Part shown: positions 54,104-63,672 of the stretch, in pieces
Layout: every line of letters starts with the position of its first letter
Position numbering within the stretch: position 1 is the stretch's first letter
Assembly: GCA_039029315.1 (NCBI GenBank)
Contig: JBCCGK010000008.1
Coordinates: forward strand, 62,001 to 126,000
Origin: JBCCCJ01 sp039029315
GTDB taxonomy: Bacteria; Bacteroidota; Bacteroidia; J057
DNA length: 64,000 nucleotides
Reading direction: 5' to 3'
Notes under the pieces: model-generated
Seen by the model: only the letters and a program-made list of their open reading frames with translations
Told to the model about the DNA's origin: nothing
Database searches by the model: none
Translations under genes and position numbers: made by a program

Positions 54104-56890
54104 ATGTTTGAGCAGTCATCTTTGGCAGATCGTTTCCGTAGGCGTAAACAACTAACTTCCAATTCTGGGAAAGGAGACTTGCTGTTTCAACTGGCCTTTG
54201 ATTCTGTTGGGGCATATCTGACAGTGATTGATCAGCGAGGGCGAGAGATTCAGGTGGATTATGCCAACTATTCCGGTCCAATACGATCGGTGCTTCGGGT
54301 GCTTCAGCAACTCGAAGAGCGTCAGGCTTTTGTGATCGATTGGGCCAAGCCTTCGGACAGAATCTATCTGGGGGAGCATGAATTTTTGTTGTGGCAACTG
54401 AAGTTATGCGACAATCTTGTAGATGAGAATGGCAGCAAGTTGGGCTTTGCCGAAGGACAGGCGCAGGTAGGGATCCAAATTGAGCCGATTCAGGAAGGAT
54501 CTAGCCTGCGAAGTTTTCTGGTAACCCAGAGAGAAGGACATATTGCAGAGGATTTGATGGTGATCAGCGAGAGTTTTGTCTTGTGTGATCAGCTGATTTA
54601 TGAGATTCCACCTTTGGGAGAAGTCTATGAAGACCTCTATCTGTTCCAAACAGAGTTTTCCCAAAAGGAACTGGAGCCGTTTTTGTCCCTGCTGTTTTCT
54701 TATGTAGGTCATGTGCAGGTACGCTATCGAGGATATCAAGTCCGTCGCCTGGAAGAAGCGATTGTGCCACAACTCTGTCTGATTCTTGAACAAATAGATG
54801 AAGAGGAAGCACTTCACCTCCGATTGAGTCAACAATTGTCTGGCTTGGGCTTTGACTTTCTGGAAACCTATGAACTCTACCATCTTGCAGAGGTCAATGA
54901 TTTGGAACGCATCATCACCATCCGTCCGATTGACCAGATTCATATGGGCATTGTGCAGGAGGAGGTGTTGCAACTGATCCGAAAACATGCACCGAGCTCC
55001 AAGGAGAGAAAGGAAATCGTTGCGCTGGAGAATCGCTACATCATTCCCAAAGAAACAGCGGCAGGCTTCATTTATCACGAACTCCCAAATCTGCTGAATC
55101 GCTTCCTGTTTTTTGGTGCAGAAAAACTTCGCTCCTATAAGGTGAAGGCATTCCAGCCGAAGCTCAATTTGAGTTTGCAAAGCGGAATAGATTTCTTCGA
55201 AGGGGTAGCTACACTGGATTTTGAAGGCGAAAGCATCTCTGTTATGGATGCCCTGAATCAATATCGTGAGCAACGATACATCAAACTCAGCGATGGGACG
55301 CATGCGATAGTGAATCAGGAATACTTGAAAAAACTGGAGCGTCTGTTCCGCAAAGGCAAGAAGAACAAACAAATCAAGCTCAGCTTCTTTGATTTGCCGG
55401 AGGTAGAGCAATTGCTGAATGAAAAGGTGCATGCCGAGATTTTTTCCAGACCCAGAAAAGTCTTTGAGGGGTTCAACAAGATTCAGGAAATGGATCTCCC
55501 CCTTCCCCAAGTGAATGCAACCCTGCGTCCATATCAAGAATATGGCTATCGCTGGTTACATTATCTGCATGAGCATCGGATTGGAGCTTGTCTGGCAGAT
55601 GATATGGGATTGGGAAAAACCCTACAGACCCTGACAATCCTGAGTGAAACACTCCAGCATACCGACAAACCCTCTCTGCTCGTGATGCCCAGAAGTCTTT
55701 TGTTCAACTGGGAACATGAGATTCGGTCCTTCACCCCTCACTTGTCAAGCATTACCTATTACGGCTCTCAGCGGAGCATTGAGGAGGCCATGAAACATCA
55801 GCTGATCCTGACCACCTATGGGACGATGCGGAATGACATTGAGCGACTGAAAGAGCTGACTTTCTTCTATGTAGTGCTGGATGAATCCCAGAATATCAAA
55901 AATTATCAATCTCAAGCCTCCAAGGCGGTAAGCTTGTTGCAGGCCGATCATCGCCTTGCTTTGAGTGGAACCCCGATCGAAAATAATCTTGGAGAATTAT
56001 ATTCCTTATTCCGATTTCTGAACCCCGCCATGTTTGGGTCGGTGCGAGAATTCAATGAGTTTTACGCCACACCCATTCAGCGAGAAAACAACAAGGAAGT
56101 AGCTGCTGCCTTGCGAGTCAAGATTTATCCATTTGTGCTGCGAAGACTCAAGCGGGATGTCCTGGATGATCTGCCGGACAAGATTGAGCAAGTCCTGTAT
56201 GTAGAGATGAGCCCGGAGCAGAAGCGATTGTATGAGCAAAGGCGCACATTCTATCAGGACTTTATTCAGAATCAAATCGCTGCGGATGGCTTGCAAAAGG
56301 CGCGTTTTGCCATCTTGCAAGGGTTGAGCGAGCTGCGGCAGCTTGCCAGTATTCCCGAAGCAAAGACTGACGGACGGATCCGCTCGCCTAAGCTGGAAGT
56401 GCTGGAAGAACGCCTGACCGATGCTTTTGCCAATGGACATAAGGTCCTGATCTTTGCCAACTTTCTGGTTGGGATTGAGACCATCGGAGAAGTCCTCAAT
56501 AAATTGGGCGTAGATTTTGTCGCGATGACCGGGGCGACCCGAGACAGACAGCAACAAGTAGAGCGGTTTCAGCAAGATGAGAATTGCATGGCGTTTCTCA
56601 TGACCCTCAAGACAGGAAGCCTGGGACTGAATCTCACCGCAGCAGATACCATCTTCTTGTATGATCCCTGGTGGAATGTGGCTGCTGAAAATCAGGCCAT
56701 TGACAGAGCGCATCGAATTGGACAAACACAAAAAGTAACCAGTTATAAATTGATTGCCAGAGGCACAATTGAAGAGAAAATCCTGGAACTACAGCAAAAA
56801 AAGCGGGAGTTGTTTGACCAAATCATTTCCACAGATACCACAGCCTTCAAAGCATTGACCGAAGCTGATATCGAATATGTCTTGAGTTGA
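54104..56890 (+). CDS. SNF2-family DNA translocase/helicase-like ATPase
   Basis: 928 residues. An N-terminal region of about 470 residues without clear family assignment precedes the two RecA-like SNF2 domains: motif I DDMGLGKTLQ (Lys about 504), motif II DESQ in VVLDESQNIKNYQSQ (about 591), motif III LALSGTPIENNLGELYSLF, motif V LKTGSLGLNLTAADTIF and motif VI DRAHRIGQTQKV. The DESQ box in place of DEAH is within the range seen in bacterial SWI/SNF proteins. It should use ATP to move along double-stranded DNA. It is followed 93 bp later by a gene with a possible helicase-associated domain, a likely partner. Confidence 0.92.
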   Translation: MFEQSSLADRFRRRKQLTSNSGKGDLLFQLAFDSVGAYLTVIDQRGREIQVDYANYSGPIRSVLRVLQQLEERQAFVIDWAKPSDRIYLGEHEFLLWQLKLCDNLVDENGSKLGFAEGQAQVGIQIEPIQEGSSLRSFLVTQREGHIAEDLMVISESFVLCDQLIYEIPPLGEVYEDLYLFQTEFSQKELEPFLSLLFSYVGHVQVRYRGYQVRRLEEAIVPQLCLILEQIDEEEALHLRLSQQLSGLGFDFLETYELYHLAEVNDLERIITIRPIDQIHMGIVQEEVLQLIRKHAPSSKERKEIVALENRYIIPKETAAGFIYHELPNLLNRFLFFGAEKLRSYKVKAFQPKLNLSLQSGIDFFEGVATLDFEGESISVMDALNQYREQRYIKLSDGTHAIVNQEYLKKLERLFRKGKKNKQIKLSFFDLPEVEQLLNEKVHAEIFSRPRKVFEGFNKIQEMDLPLPQVNATLRPYQEYGYRWLHYLHEHRIGACLADDMGLGKTLQTLTILSETLQHTDKPSLLVMPRSLLFNWEHEIRSFTPHLSSITYYGSQRSIEEAMKHQLILTTYGTMRNDIERLKELTFFYVVLDESQNIKNYQSQASKAVSLLQADHRLALSGTPIENNLGELYSLFRFLNPAMFGSVREFNEFYATPIQRENNKEVAAALRVKIYPFVLRRLKRDVLDDLPDKIEQVLYVEMSPEQKRLYEQRRTFYQDFIQNQIAADGLQKARFAILQGLSELRQLASIPEAKTDGRIRSPKLEVLEERLTDAFANGHKVLIFANFLVGIETIGEVLNKLGVDFVAMTGATRDRQQQVERFQQDENCMAFLMTLKTGSLGLNLTAADTIFLYDPWWNVAAENQAIDRAHRIGQTQKVTSYKLIARGTIEEKILELQQKKRELFDQIISTDTTAFKALTEADIEYVLS

Positions 56891-56983
56891 GAACAGAAAG
56901 AATCACCCTCATTCACCTAAAACAAAAACAAGTGGGCGTTAATCACACAATCATCCTCTACCCTCCAAGCCAGTCCCTCCCCT

Positions 56984-58762
56984 ATGACCTTTGATGAGTT
57001 ACATACCTTGATCTACGACAATTATTCCCGGAAGCAGCTGGAATATTTGGACCGACAATACATCGGGCAGATTCTGGATGAAGAAGGACAAGGGTTGCTG
57101 TCGGAGGACATGAAGGAGGTGTATAATCAATTGTCGATGTCGCGTTCCGGCACCTCTTTTACGCCTCAAAAAAGAGTCGCAGGACAACTCGGCCTCATCT
57201 TCTTTGAAGAAGCCTTGTTCCGGAAATTGGAAGAGAAGATGAGCCCAGAGGTTCATCAGGTGTTCAGAGAATTGATCTTTCGGGATTTTTTGGATGAACA
57301 AAGCATGTTGGAGGAATTCTCAATTCCTGTCAAAAAGAAAAAACAATCATTCTCCACACAATCCCTCCTTTTACCTGAATTTTTGATTTTTCCTAATAAA
57401 ACTGAATATCAATGGAGTCCCGGAATAGGCTCTGACCAGCAATATTCATTTTATTTTCCCAGAGAAATGCGCCTGTTCTTTTCTCGCTATGTGGAACTCC
57501 CCCCTGAATTTACCCTCCAACCGATACAAGAACCGACCAAAGGTGCCTATAACTATCAGGATGAAGGGACGATCTTTTCTGAGTTGCCAATGATTCGCCT
57601 CTATGATCAGAATGGGGATATCAAAATGAGCAAAAGGGATCGACCACTTGCTTCGACCTTCAATCCCATGCGGAAGAAGCTGGGAATACAGGAATTCTTC
57701 CCCTCCAATGACAAGGTACTTCAGTCTGTCAGAACGGCATTGCTGACTCATTTTTGGAAGACCTTGTATCGAGACGAATTTGAGGAGTTGATGGGGTTGG
57801 ATTTGTTGGTCGAATTGATGAAAGAATACTGGAAGGATCGACTCAATGTGGTGAACCTTCTCTTTCATTTACAGGGTCAAAATGGCATGCCAACCTACTA
57901 TCGATCAAATGTGAGCCATACCATGAAGGTGTTGTTGACATCCTTGCCAGATGGAGCCTGGGTAAAAATTGACAATCTGGTGTCATGGGCCCGTTTTCAA
58001 GGATTGCCTCTGGCTGGTATCTCCGAAAGTGTTGCCAAGGATGTGTTGTTCTTCAAGGATCAGCGTGGCAAAAAAGTGAATATTTCTCCAGGCTTGTATC
58101 GACAGTTTGTAGAGTTACCTTCCTTGTATGCCTGTTGCTTTCTGTTAGGAGCCCTGGGCTTGCTGGACATTCGATATGATCCCCCGAACACAGAATTGTT
58201 AGGCAAAACCTGGTATTCGCCTTTCGATGGCCTGTCATATATTCGATTGACAGAGTTAGGCGCATTTCTGAGTGATCGCAGACAGGACTACGAACCTCCG
58301 GAGATCGAGGAGATTTCCTCTTTTTCCCTGTCTGATTCTCATCTTCATATACTGGTTCTCAATGGGGCGAATCCCGCCCGATTGTCTGTACTCAATCGCA
58401 TTGCGCGTTCCTTGTCCTCGCGAAGATTTGAGGTAGATGCCTCTACTTTCCTGACCAGTTGTTACAGTTCACAGGATCTGGAGCGCTCGATCAGTTTGTT
58501 TCGCCAAAATATAGAAGAGCACCCCCCGCAGATTTGGGAGGATTTCTTTACACGCCTTCGGAACAATGCTCACCTGCTGAAAAAACAAAGTGGATGGATT
58601 GTCTATGCCTTACCGGATGATCGGGAATTGATCCATCAGGTTGTTCATGACCCCAAACTCAAATCTCTCAGCATCAAAGCCGAGCAATACAGGGTCCTTG
58701 TGCAGGAAGAGAACCATGATGCCTTTGTTGAGCGTCTGAAGGAGTTGGGATATCTACTCTGA
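56984..58762 (+). CDS. Uncharacterised protein, possible XPB/Ssl2-like domain partner of the SNF2 gene
   Basis: 592 residues, soluble, no signal peptide. The N-terminal half is helical (EVHQVFRELIFRDFLDEQSM), and the central part has winged-helix-like pieces (VSHTMKVLLTSLPDGAWVKIDNLVSWA). The C-terminal 150 residues, from SDSHLHILVLNGANPARLSV through VLNRIARSLSSRRFEVDAST to YRVLVQEENHDAFVERLKEL, resemble the XPB/Ssl2-like helicase-associated domain (Helicase_C_3-like) in strand-helix order. I make that match from memory and it needs a profile search. Position 93 bp behind the SNF2 gene on the same strand suggests a functional pair in DNA repair or remodelling. There is no nuclease or ATPase motif. 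Confidence 0.72.
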   Translation: MTFDELHTLIYDNYSRKQLEYLDRQYIGQILDEEGQGLLSEDMKEVYNQLSMSRSGTSFTPQKRVAGQLGLIFFEEALFRKLEEKMSPEVHQVFRELIFRDFLDEQSMLEEFSIPVKKKKQSFSTQSLLLPEFLIFPNKTEYQWSPGIGSDQQYSFYFPREMRLFFSRYVELPPEFTLQPIQEPTKGAYNYQDEGTIFSELPMIRLYDQNGDIKMSKRDRPLASTFNPMRKKLGIQEFFPSNDKVLQSVRTALLTHFWKTLYRDEFEELMGLDLLVELMKEYWKDRLNVVNLLFHLQGQNGMPTYYRSNVSHTMKVLLTSLPDGAWVKIDNLVSWARFQGLPLAGISESVAKDVLFFKDQRGKKVNISPGLYRQFVELPSLYACCFLLGALGLLDIRYDPPNTELLGKTWYSPFDGLSYIRLTELGAFLSDRRQDYEPPEIEEISSFSLSDSHLHILVLNGANPARLSVLNRIARSLSSRRFEVDASTFLTSCYSSQDLERSISLFRQNIEEHPPQIWEDFFTRLRNNAHLLKKQSGWIVYALPDDRELIHQVVHDPKLKSLSIKAEQYRVLVQEENHDAFVERLKELGYLL

Positions 58763-58842
58763 TTTCTTCCCCTTTCAGACTCAATTTCAATTCTCTTCTA
58801 TCAGAAATGATCCCGGCACAGATCAGGGATGCTGGGGGAGGG

Positions 58843-59787
58843 TCATTCTTTTTTCCAGCGCGCGAGATCTTGCAGGGTGTAAAATTCATAGTCGATTCTC
58901 AGAAAAGGAAGTTCAGCCCCTTTTAATCCTTTCTTCAGGATTTTATGATCCAGTCTGCCCGATGTATCATAAGCATATTCCTCCAAAATCTGTGGAAGCT
59001 TGGGTTGCTCACTGATGAGGCGACTTCTGATTTTGCCTTCTTTATTGTACTTATAATCGATCTTGATGAATCTTCGGGTTTCCAGATCATTGATTTGGAT
59101 TTGCTGAATCCGGTCTTGTTGATTATAGGAAATGGATACTTTTTTGGTTGCCCAGTCTCCAAGTTTGTAGAGAGCTCTGGCTTTGACCTGGCCCCATCCA
59201 CCTACCTGTGAGACCCAATTTTTGGTCTCATGAAGCAGGTGGTATTCCCGGTATGGGTATATATCGGAGAGAAGCGTCATGGAATCTTCTCTTGTTTTGG
59301 CCCAAATATTCATTGGGCGTCCGGCAGGACTCATTTCGAAAGATGCTGCCCGGGTCCATCTGTTGTTTTTTTGTGAAAAAATATATGCTTCTCGAGGGTA
59401 GGAGGTTATGTACCCCATTTTTTTTAGATATTTGATCCCGATGGCGTTCAATACACTGATTTTGGCGTTCACTCCATTCGGAGCAGTGTCCACAGTATCT
59501 TTTTTCCCTTCTACGATGACCCCATCAAGGCCTTCTCTTTTTGCCATTTCTATCGCATAAGAAGTAAGTTCTCGGGTCGTGTACGAGCCAGAACGATGGA
59601 TGTCCAAGCGCATAATTTCGATGAATTCCTCATTGGGAAGGGGCGAGTCTGGCAAATACAAATCAATGTCCCCGGAAAAGCCCGGTGTGGGAATATCCAC
59701 CAATCTGGGGAGATGGGTTTTGGTCTGCAAACAAGAAGCTAAGAGCAAGGAGACAAGAAAAAGGTTAGATACTGTTAGGTATTTCAT
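58843..59787 (-). CDS. Predicted lipoprotein of unknown function
   Basis: 314 residues with a lipoprotein signal peptide ending LLLASC (Cys about 19). The middle part (EFIEIMRLDIHRSGSYTTRELTSYAIEMAKREGLDGVIVEG) resembles small lipoproteins with a phospholipase-like or DUF fold that carry a 'G-DGV-I' segment; the C-terminal half has YD/RHS-like strand repeats (RIQQIQINDLETRRFIKIDYKYN, LEEYAYDTSGRLDH). No firm family. It is the last gene of the probable STAS-rnz-transporter-lipoprotein operon, 11 bp after the transporter. Confidence 0.78.
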   Translation of the reverse strand: MKYLTVSNLFLVSLLLASCLQTKTHLPRLVDIPTPGFSGDIDLYLPDSPLPNEEFIEIMRLDIHRSGSYTTRELTSYAIEMAKREGLDGVIVEGKKDTVDTAPNGVNAKISVLNAIGIKYLKKMGYITSYPREAYIFSQKNNRWTRAASFEMSPAGRPMNIWAKTREDSMTLLSDIYPYREYHLLHETKNWVSQVGGWGQVKARALYKLGDWATKKVSISYNQQDRIQQIQINDLETRRFIKIDYKYNKEGKIRSRLISEQPKLPQILEEYAYDTSGRLDHKILKKGLKGAELPFLRIDYEFYTLQDLARWKKE

Positions 59788-59798
59788 GAAAAACTGTT

Positions 59799-60587
59799 TC
59801 AGCTAGACAATCCGGCTGCCTCCCTTTTCAAACGATCAGCCAGTTCCTCTCCTAAATATCGATCAATCAGAAAATGTGCCAGATATATCACTGGTGTAAG
59901 GACCACTGCAACAACAAATTTGTAGATGTAATTCACCGTCCCTATCGCCAGAACGAGCACAAGGCTCCAGTCTGCACCAATATAAAAAGCAATAATAAGG
60001 ACCACAAAACTGTCGATAAATTGCGAAACCAGGGTAGAACCTGTTGCTCTCAGCCACACTTTTCCTTCTCCAGTTACACGCTTAATTCGATGAAAGGTAA
60101 ATACATCTGTGATTTGTCCAATCAGGAAAGCGACCAGGGAACCAATGATGATCCAGAGGCCTTGCCCAAATACTACACGAAAAGCAGCATCAAAATTACC
60201 TACCTCTTCAGCCGTTGCTTTGGGGGGAGAGGATTGCAAATGGCTCCCTATCCAAAAATCCGCTGGATCAGCACTGATGCTCAAATAGATCATCACAAAG
60301 GCATAGGAAATCAGCCCTACTGCAAGATAAGACAGAATCTTGACACCTTTTTGACCGAAGTATTCATTGATCACATCCGTCATGACGAAGACCACTGGCC
60401 AAAGCAATACGCCAGCTGTGAGATTGAAGGATAAACCGGACTGACCGAATAATGTCCAGTCAACTGGATTCATTCCGAGGATTTTTTCCATCGAAATGAT
60501 TTTAACCCCAATCATCTCAGCAATCAGGGCGTTGGCGATAAAGAATCCTCCCAATATGATGAAGAGGATGGTCTCTTTTTTGAACAT
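59799..60587 (-). CDS. yhhQ: Queuosine precursor transporter, YhhQ family
   Basis: 262 residues with six or more membrane segments (about 6-26, 55-75, 80-105, 140-160, 185-207, 215-235). Family features are the N-terminal FFIANALIAEMIGVKII, the WPVVFVMTDVINEYFGQKGV motif after the second segment, and the Arg/Ser-rich loop WLRATGSTLVSQFIDSFVV. YhhQ imports queuine or preQ precursors for tRNA modification. Relative to the canonical protein it has an extra loop of about 30 residues (DPADFWIGSHLQSSPPKATA). It starts 8 bp behind rnz. Confidence 0.9.
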   Translation of the reverse strand: MFKKETILFIILGGFFIANALIAEMIGVKIISMEKILGMNPVDWTLFGQSGLSFNLTAGVLLWPVVFVMTDVINEYFGQKGVKILSYLAVGLISYAFVMIYLSISADPADFWIGSHLQSSPPKATAEEVGNFDAAFRVVFGQGLWIIIGSLVAFLIGQITDVFTFHRIKRVTGEGKVWLRATGSTLVSQFIDSFVVLIIAFYIGADWSLVLVLAIGTVNYIYKFVVAVVLTPVIYLAHFLIDRYLGEELADRLKREAAGLSS

Positions 60588-60595
60588 GTGGGAAA

Positions 60596-61519
60596 TTAGG
60601 CAAAATCTTTCACATTGAACAACAATCCTTCTTTGGCAAGGATGGTGTTGGGAAAGACAGATCTTGCCTCATCCAGAAGAGGTTTGAGATCCTTGTACCT
60701 GGCAGAGAAGTGTCCGATCACCAGTTGGTTGACCCGTGCCTGATGAGCAATTCTGGCTGCTTCAAGGGCTGTACTATGTGCTGTGGCCGCAGCCCGATCC
60801 TTCATGGCATGAAGGAAGGTAGACTCGTGATACAGCAATCGGGTATCTTTGATATGATCGACCAGTTCCTCGTTGTATTTCGTGTCAGAACAGTAGGCAA
60901 ATGACAAGGGAGCATCCGCATCCAGAAGAACCTCTTCTGGGTGGATCACGCGTCCATCCTCAAGTGTGATCTGATTGCCTTGTTTGAGTAAATTGAAATA
61001 CTGATTTGGAATCTCAAGGGCTTTGGCTTTGTAGAAGTCAAACTTAGGCTTCTTGTTGATCTCGACAAACCGAAATCCCCGACAAAAAATCCTGTGTTCC
61101 AGAGGAAGGACTTCCACCTGGAATCTTCTGGCCTGATAGATGACATCTCCAGGCTGAAAGTCTTCAGTCGGAATGAACTCCAATTCATAATTGAGATAGC
61201 TGTGCGTTCTCTCGAACACCACATCCAAAATCTCTTTCAAGCCTGAGGGCGCAAAAAGTTTCAACGGAAAATTTCGCTCATACAAACTGAGAGAATTGAG
61301 CAAGCCAGGCAATCCCAACACATGATCTCCATGAAGATGCGTGATAAAAATTGCATCGAGACGAGAGAATTTAACCCGATTTCTTAACAATTGCATCTGC
61401 GTTCCCTCACCACAATCTACAAGATGATGGCGGTCATACAAGGTTACTACCTGCGCAGAAGGCATACGGGAATTGGTCGGGATGGCTGCACTGGTCCCTA
61501 AAATCCGGACTTGAAACAC
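60596..61519 (-). CDS. rnz: Ribonuclease Z
   Basis: 307 residues of the metallo-beta-lactamase fold. The N-terminus MFQVRILGTSAAIPTNSRMPSAQ, the FITHLHGDHVLGLPGLL metal motif, the C-terminal YCSDTKYNEELVDHIKDTRLLYHE and LVIGHFSARY (HFSARY motif) are diagnostic of tRNA 3'-processing RNase Z. The start is GTG at 61519: the family start coincides and no upstream ATG is in frame. It lies 67 bp behind the STAS gene and 8 bp before yhhQ. Confidence 0.95.
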   Translation of the reverse strand: MFQVRILGTSAAIPTNSRMPSAQVVTLYDRHHLVDCGEGTQMQLLRNRVKFSRLDAIFITHLHGDHVLGLPGLLNSLSLYERNFPLKLFAPSGLKEILDVVFERTHSYLNYELEFIPTEDFQPGDVIYQARRFQVEVLPLEHRIFCRGFRFVEINKKPKFDFYKAKALEIPNQYFNLLKQGNQITLEDGRVIHPEEVLLDADAPLSFAYCSDTKYNEELVDHIKDTRLLYHESTFLHAMKDRAAATAHSTALEAARIAHQARVNQLVIGHFSARYKDLKPLLDEARSVFPNTILAKEGLLFNVKDFA

Positions 61520-61586
61520 AATTAGGTCTTACATTTAAGTCAAAAATGAAACGGTGATGGTGTTGATTGAGCTACATGAGCGTCCA

Positions 61587-61982
61587 TTAGGAAGCTTCTG
61601 TCTCTCCTTTTTCCTGATCTTCGATCTCGCGCTCTACTTCATGCATATAGATGAAATCCCGAGCTTCCTGTTCAGTTGGCAGAATGTTAAGGACAGTATT
61701 GAGGTGCGAAATCTCAATCAATTTATTGACATGAGGATTGGTGTGGGCAATCACAAGTTTTCCACCGGATGCATCACAAAGACGATTGGCTCGAAGGATG
61801 GCACTCAAGCCAGAGCTATCTACATACTTGACCTTTTCGAGGTTCAGAATAAGATTTTGTGCACCTACAGCATTGAGATTCACAAATTCAGCTTTCAGGT
61901 TGGGTGAAATTCTGGAATCGAGCTTTTCTTCCAATAATTTGATAATTGTAACTTTCTCGTCTACACTCTTTTCAAATCGCAT
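61587..61982 (-). CDS. STAS-domain anti-sigma factor antagonist-like protein
   Basis: 131 residues, one STAS domain. The key segment LEKVKYVDSSGLSAILRANR carries the Ser that is phosphorylated in SpoIIAA/RsbV-type antagonists, and LVIAHTNPHVNKLIEISHLNTVLNI is the typical helix 3 - strand 5 end. An acidic tail (MHEVEREIEDQEKGETE) follows. It may regulate an anti-sigma or other switch protein by partner binding, but no partner is encoded nearby. A STAS gene next to rnz recurs in Bacteroidota as I recall. First gene of the minus-strand group. Confidence 0.9.
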   Translation of the reverse strand: MRFEKSVDEKVTIIKLLEEKLDSRISPNLKAEFVNLNAVGAQNLILNLEKVKYVDSSGLSAILRANRLCDASGGKLVIAHTNPHVNKLIEISHLNTVLNILPTEQEARDFIYMHEVEREIEDQEKGETEAS

Positions 61983-62093
61983 ATCTCCGGTTAGTTAAAC
62001 TGTTCAATCAGCCAAAGATACAGAATTGTCGGGATTAGCCCCAAATCGCTTTTGTCTTTCCTCTGATTATCAAAAAGCAGGCCGGACTGTTCT

Positions 62094-62101
62094 TATTTTT
62101 G
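62094..62101 (+). promoter_or_regulatory. Bacteroidota -7 box upstream of the YgjP-like gene
   Basis: TATTTTTG fits TAnnTTTG exactly, 24 bases before the ATG at 62126. No convincing -33 box is seen at the right distance. Confidence 0.35.
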
Positions 62102-62125
62102 ATTTTTTTGTGCTATTTCACTTTT

Positions 62126-62848
62126 ATGACCTTGACTATTGGCCATACTGAGGTTCCTTACCAAGTGGAAAAAAATCGTGGTCGGGGGATCAGTTTGCGA
62201 TTCAGAGAGGAATCGGCGGTCTTGCTGATCCGTACCCCAAGTGGGAAGCTGGATCAGCACGCACAAGAATTTATCCAGGACAAACAAAAGTGGATCCTCA
62301 AACACTATGATAACAAGCGTGCCTATGCGAGTCGCCGACAGCAGTTTCGTGATCAGATTCGGCAAGGGAGAATTCCGTATCTAGGGGTGATGACCGAGAT
62401 TGTATTTCTGCGCGGCAAGCAAAGGCGTGTCAAGCTGGTGGATGGCAACATTCAACTTGTCTTGAAGGCGGAAGATCCTGACCATCTCAGCTTGTCCTAT
62501 CTCTATGCAGGTTTGCGTGCCCTGGCCAAGGACTATCTCGTACAGCGAACCTTGGACCTGGCAAAATACACAGAATCCCGGGTGAATCAGATTCGGGTGA
62601 AAGACCAAAAGAGCAAATGGGGGAGTTGTAGCGGAAAATCTAACATCAACCTCAACTGGCACTTGATTTTGCTAAACCCCAGCCTGATTGACTACGTAAT
62701 CATCCATGAACTGATGCACCTTCGGGAAATGAATCATAGCAAACGATTTTGGGGATGGGTGGAGCATTTTTACCCAGACTACAAACTGGCAGAAAAAGAA
62801 TTGAAACAGATGGGCTGGTTGATCGGGATCATGAAAGTGCTGAGTTGA
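62126..62848 (+). CDS. YgjP-like (DUF45) zinc metallopeptidase
   Basis: 240 residues from the ATG at 62126; the nine residues before it in the frame are not family-like. The zinc site HELMH (His 194, Glu 195, His 198) lies in YVIIHELMHLREMNHSKRFW, with KSKWGSCSGKSNINLNWHLI before it, the usual DUF45/YgjP signature (WGSC, N-WHL-L). These cytosolic proteins are called M48-like metallopeptidases; substrates are not known. It precedes the pseudouridine synthase gene, and the two are probably co-transcribed. Confidence 0.92.
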   Translation: MTLTIGHTEVPYQVEKNRGRGISLRFREESAVLLIRTPSGKLDQHAQEFIQDKQKWILKHYDNKRAYASRRQQFRDQIRQGRIPYLGVMTEIVFLRGKQRRVKLVDGNIQLVLKAEDPDHLSLSYLYAGLRALAKDYLVQRTLDLAKYTESRVNQIRVKDQKSKWGSCSGKSNINLNWHLILLNPSLIDYVIIHELMHLREMNHSKRFWGWVEHFYPDYKLAEKELKQMGWLIGIMKVLS

Positions 62849-62875
62849 GTGCTAATTGTCAGAAAAATAAACATC

Positions 62876-63628
62876 ATGAGACAGGCAATAGAAAGCAAGG
62901 AAGCTAGAACTCCCAAATTCGTCAACTTCAAAGACATTATTTTGTATGAAGATGAGGCAATTTTGTTGGTGGCCAAACCGCTCTACATGGCGAGTCTCGA
63001 AGACAAAAGCAAGCGCAATCTTCATCACCTGGCTAAGTTGTATGACCCTGAGTTGAGATTGTGTCATCGTCTGGATAAAAATACGTCTGGCATTTTGCTC
63101 ATGGCCAAAGGAGCTGAACATTATCGCAACATCGCTATACAGTTCGAAAAACGTCAAGTCAAGAAAGTCTATCGAACCATCTGTTCTGCTAATCGGATGT
63201 TTGATCAACATTTGATTGATTTGCCGCTATTCATCTCGACCAACAAAAAATCCACTGTCAGTAAGCAACAAGGCAAGCCATCCCAGACAGTGGTGTCGAC
63301 CGAAGAATCTTTTCGGAATTTTACCTTGTTGAAATGTGAACCGATCACTGGGCGTATGCACCAGATTCGCGCACATCTTGCTGCCATCAACTGTCCCATC
63401 GTTGGAGATCTTCTCTATGGTGGGAAGGACGTTTTGCTGTCAGAAATTAAGCGAAAGTATAAGCCGAGTGGCCGAAAAGAAGAACAACCGATCAACCACG
63501 GATATCTACTCCATGCCCGACAGTTGACTTTTTCTCATCCTGTGACAGGAGAGTCCGTATCATTCGAGGCAGCTGCCCCAAAGAATTTTGAGACGACGCT
63601 CAAGGTTTTGCGGAAGTATAATCGCTAA
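62876..63628 (+). CDS. RluA-family pseudouridine synthase
   Basis: About 250 residues. I prefer the ATG at 62876 over the GTG at 62849, which directly follows the previous stop. The catalytic motif is CHRLDKNTSGILLMAKG (Asp in HRLD), followed by KRQVKKVYRTI and the C-terminal EPITGRMHQIRAHLAAINCPIVGDLLYGG, all typical of RluA-type enzymes. There is no S4 domain, so it is nearest to RluA/TruC-like short forms. RNA target not assignable. It converges on the aldo/keto reductase gene 44 bp downstream. Confidence 0.92.
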   Translation: MRQAIESKEARTPKFVNFKDIILYEDEAILLVAKPLYMASLEDKSKRNLHHLAKLYDPELRLCHRLDKNTSGILLMAKGAEHYRNIAIQFEKRQVKKVYRTICSANRMFDQHLIDLPLFISTNKKSTVSKQQGKPSQTVVSTEESFRNFTLLKCEPITGRMHQIRAHLAAINCPIVGDLLYGGKDVLLSEIKRKYKPSGRKEEQPINHGYLLHARQLTFSHPVTGESVSFEAAAPKNFETTLKVLRKYNR

Positions 63629-63672
63629 GCAATGGACTCCACGCTTGCCACTTAGGATCATGGATGCTTCTG

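Noticed and set aside
54404..55537. Long antisense open frame (377 codons) opposite the SNF2 gene
   Set aside because: It lies wholly inside a gene with clear SNF2 motifs, shows no family signature, and its composition mirrors the sense codons.
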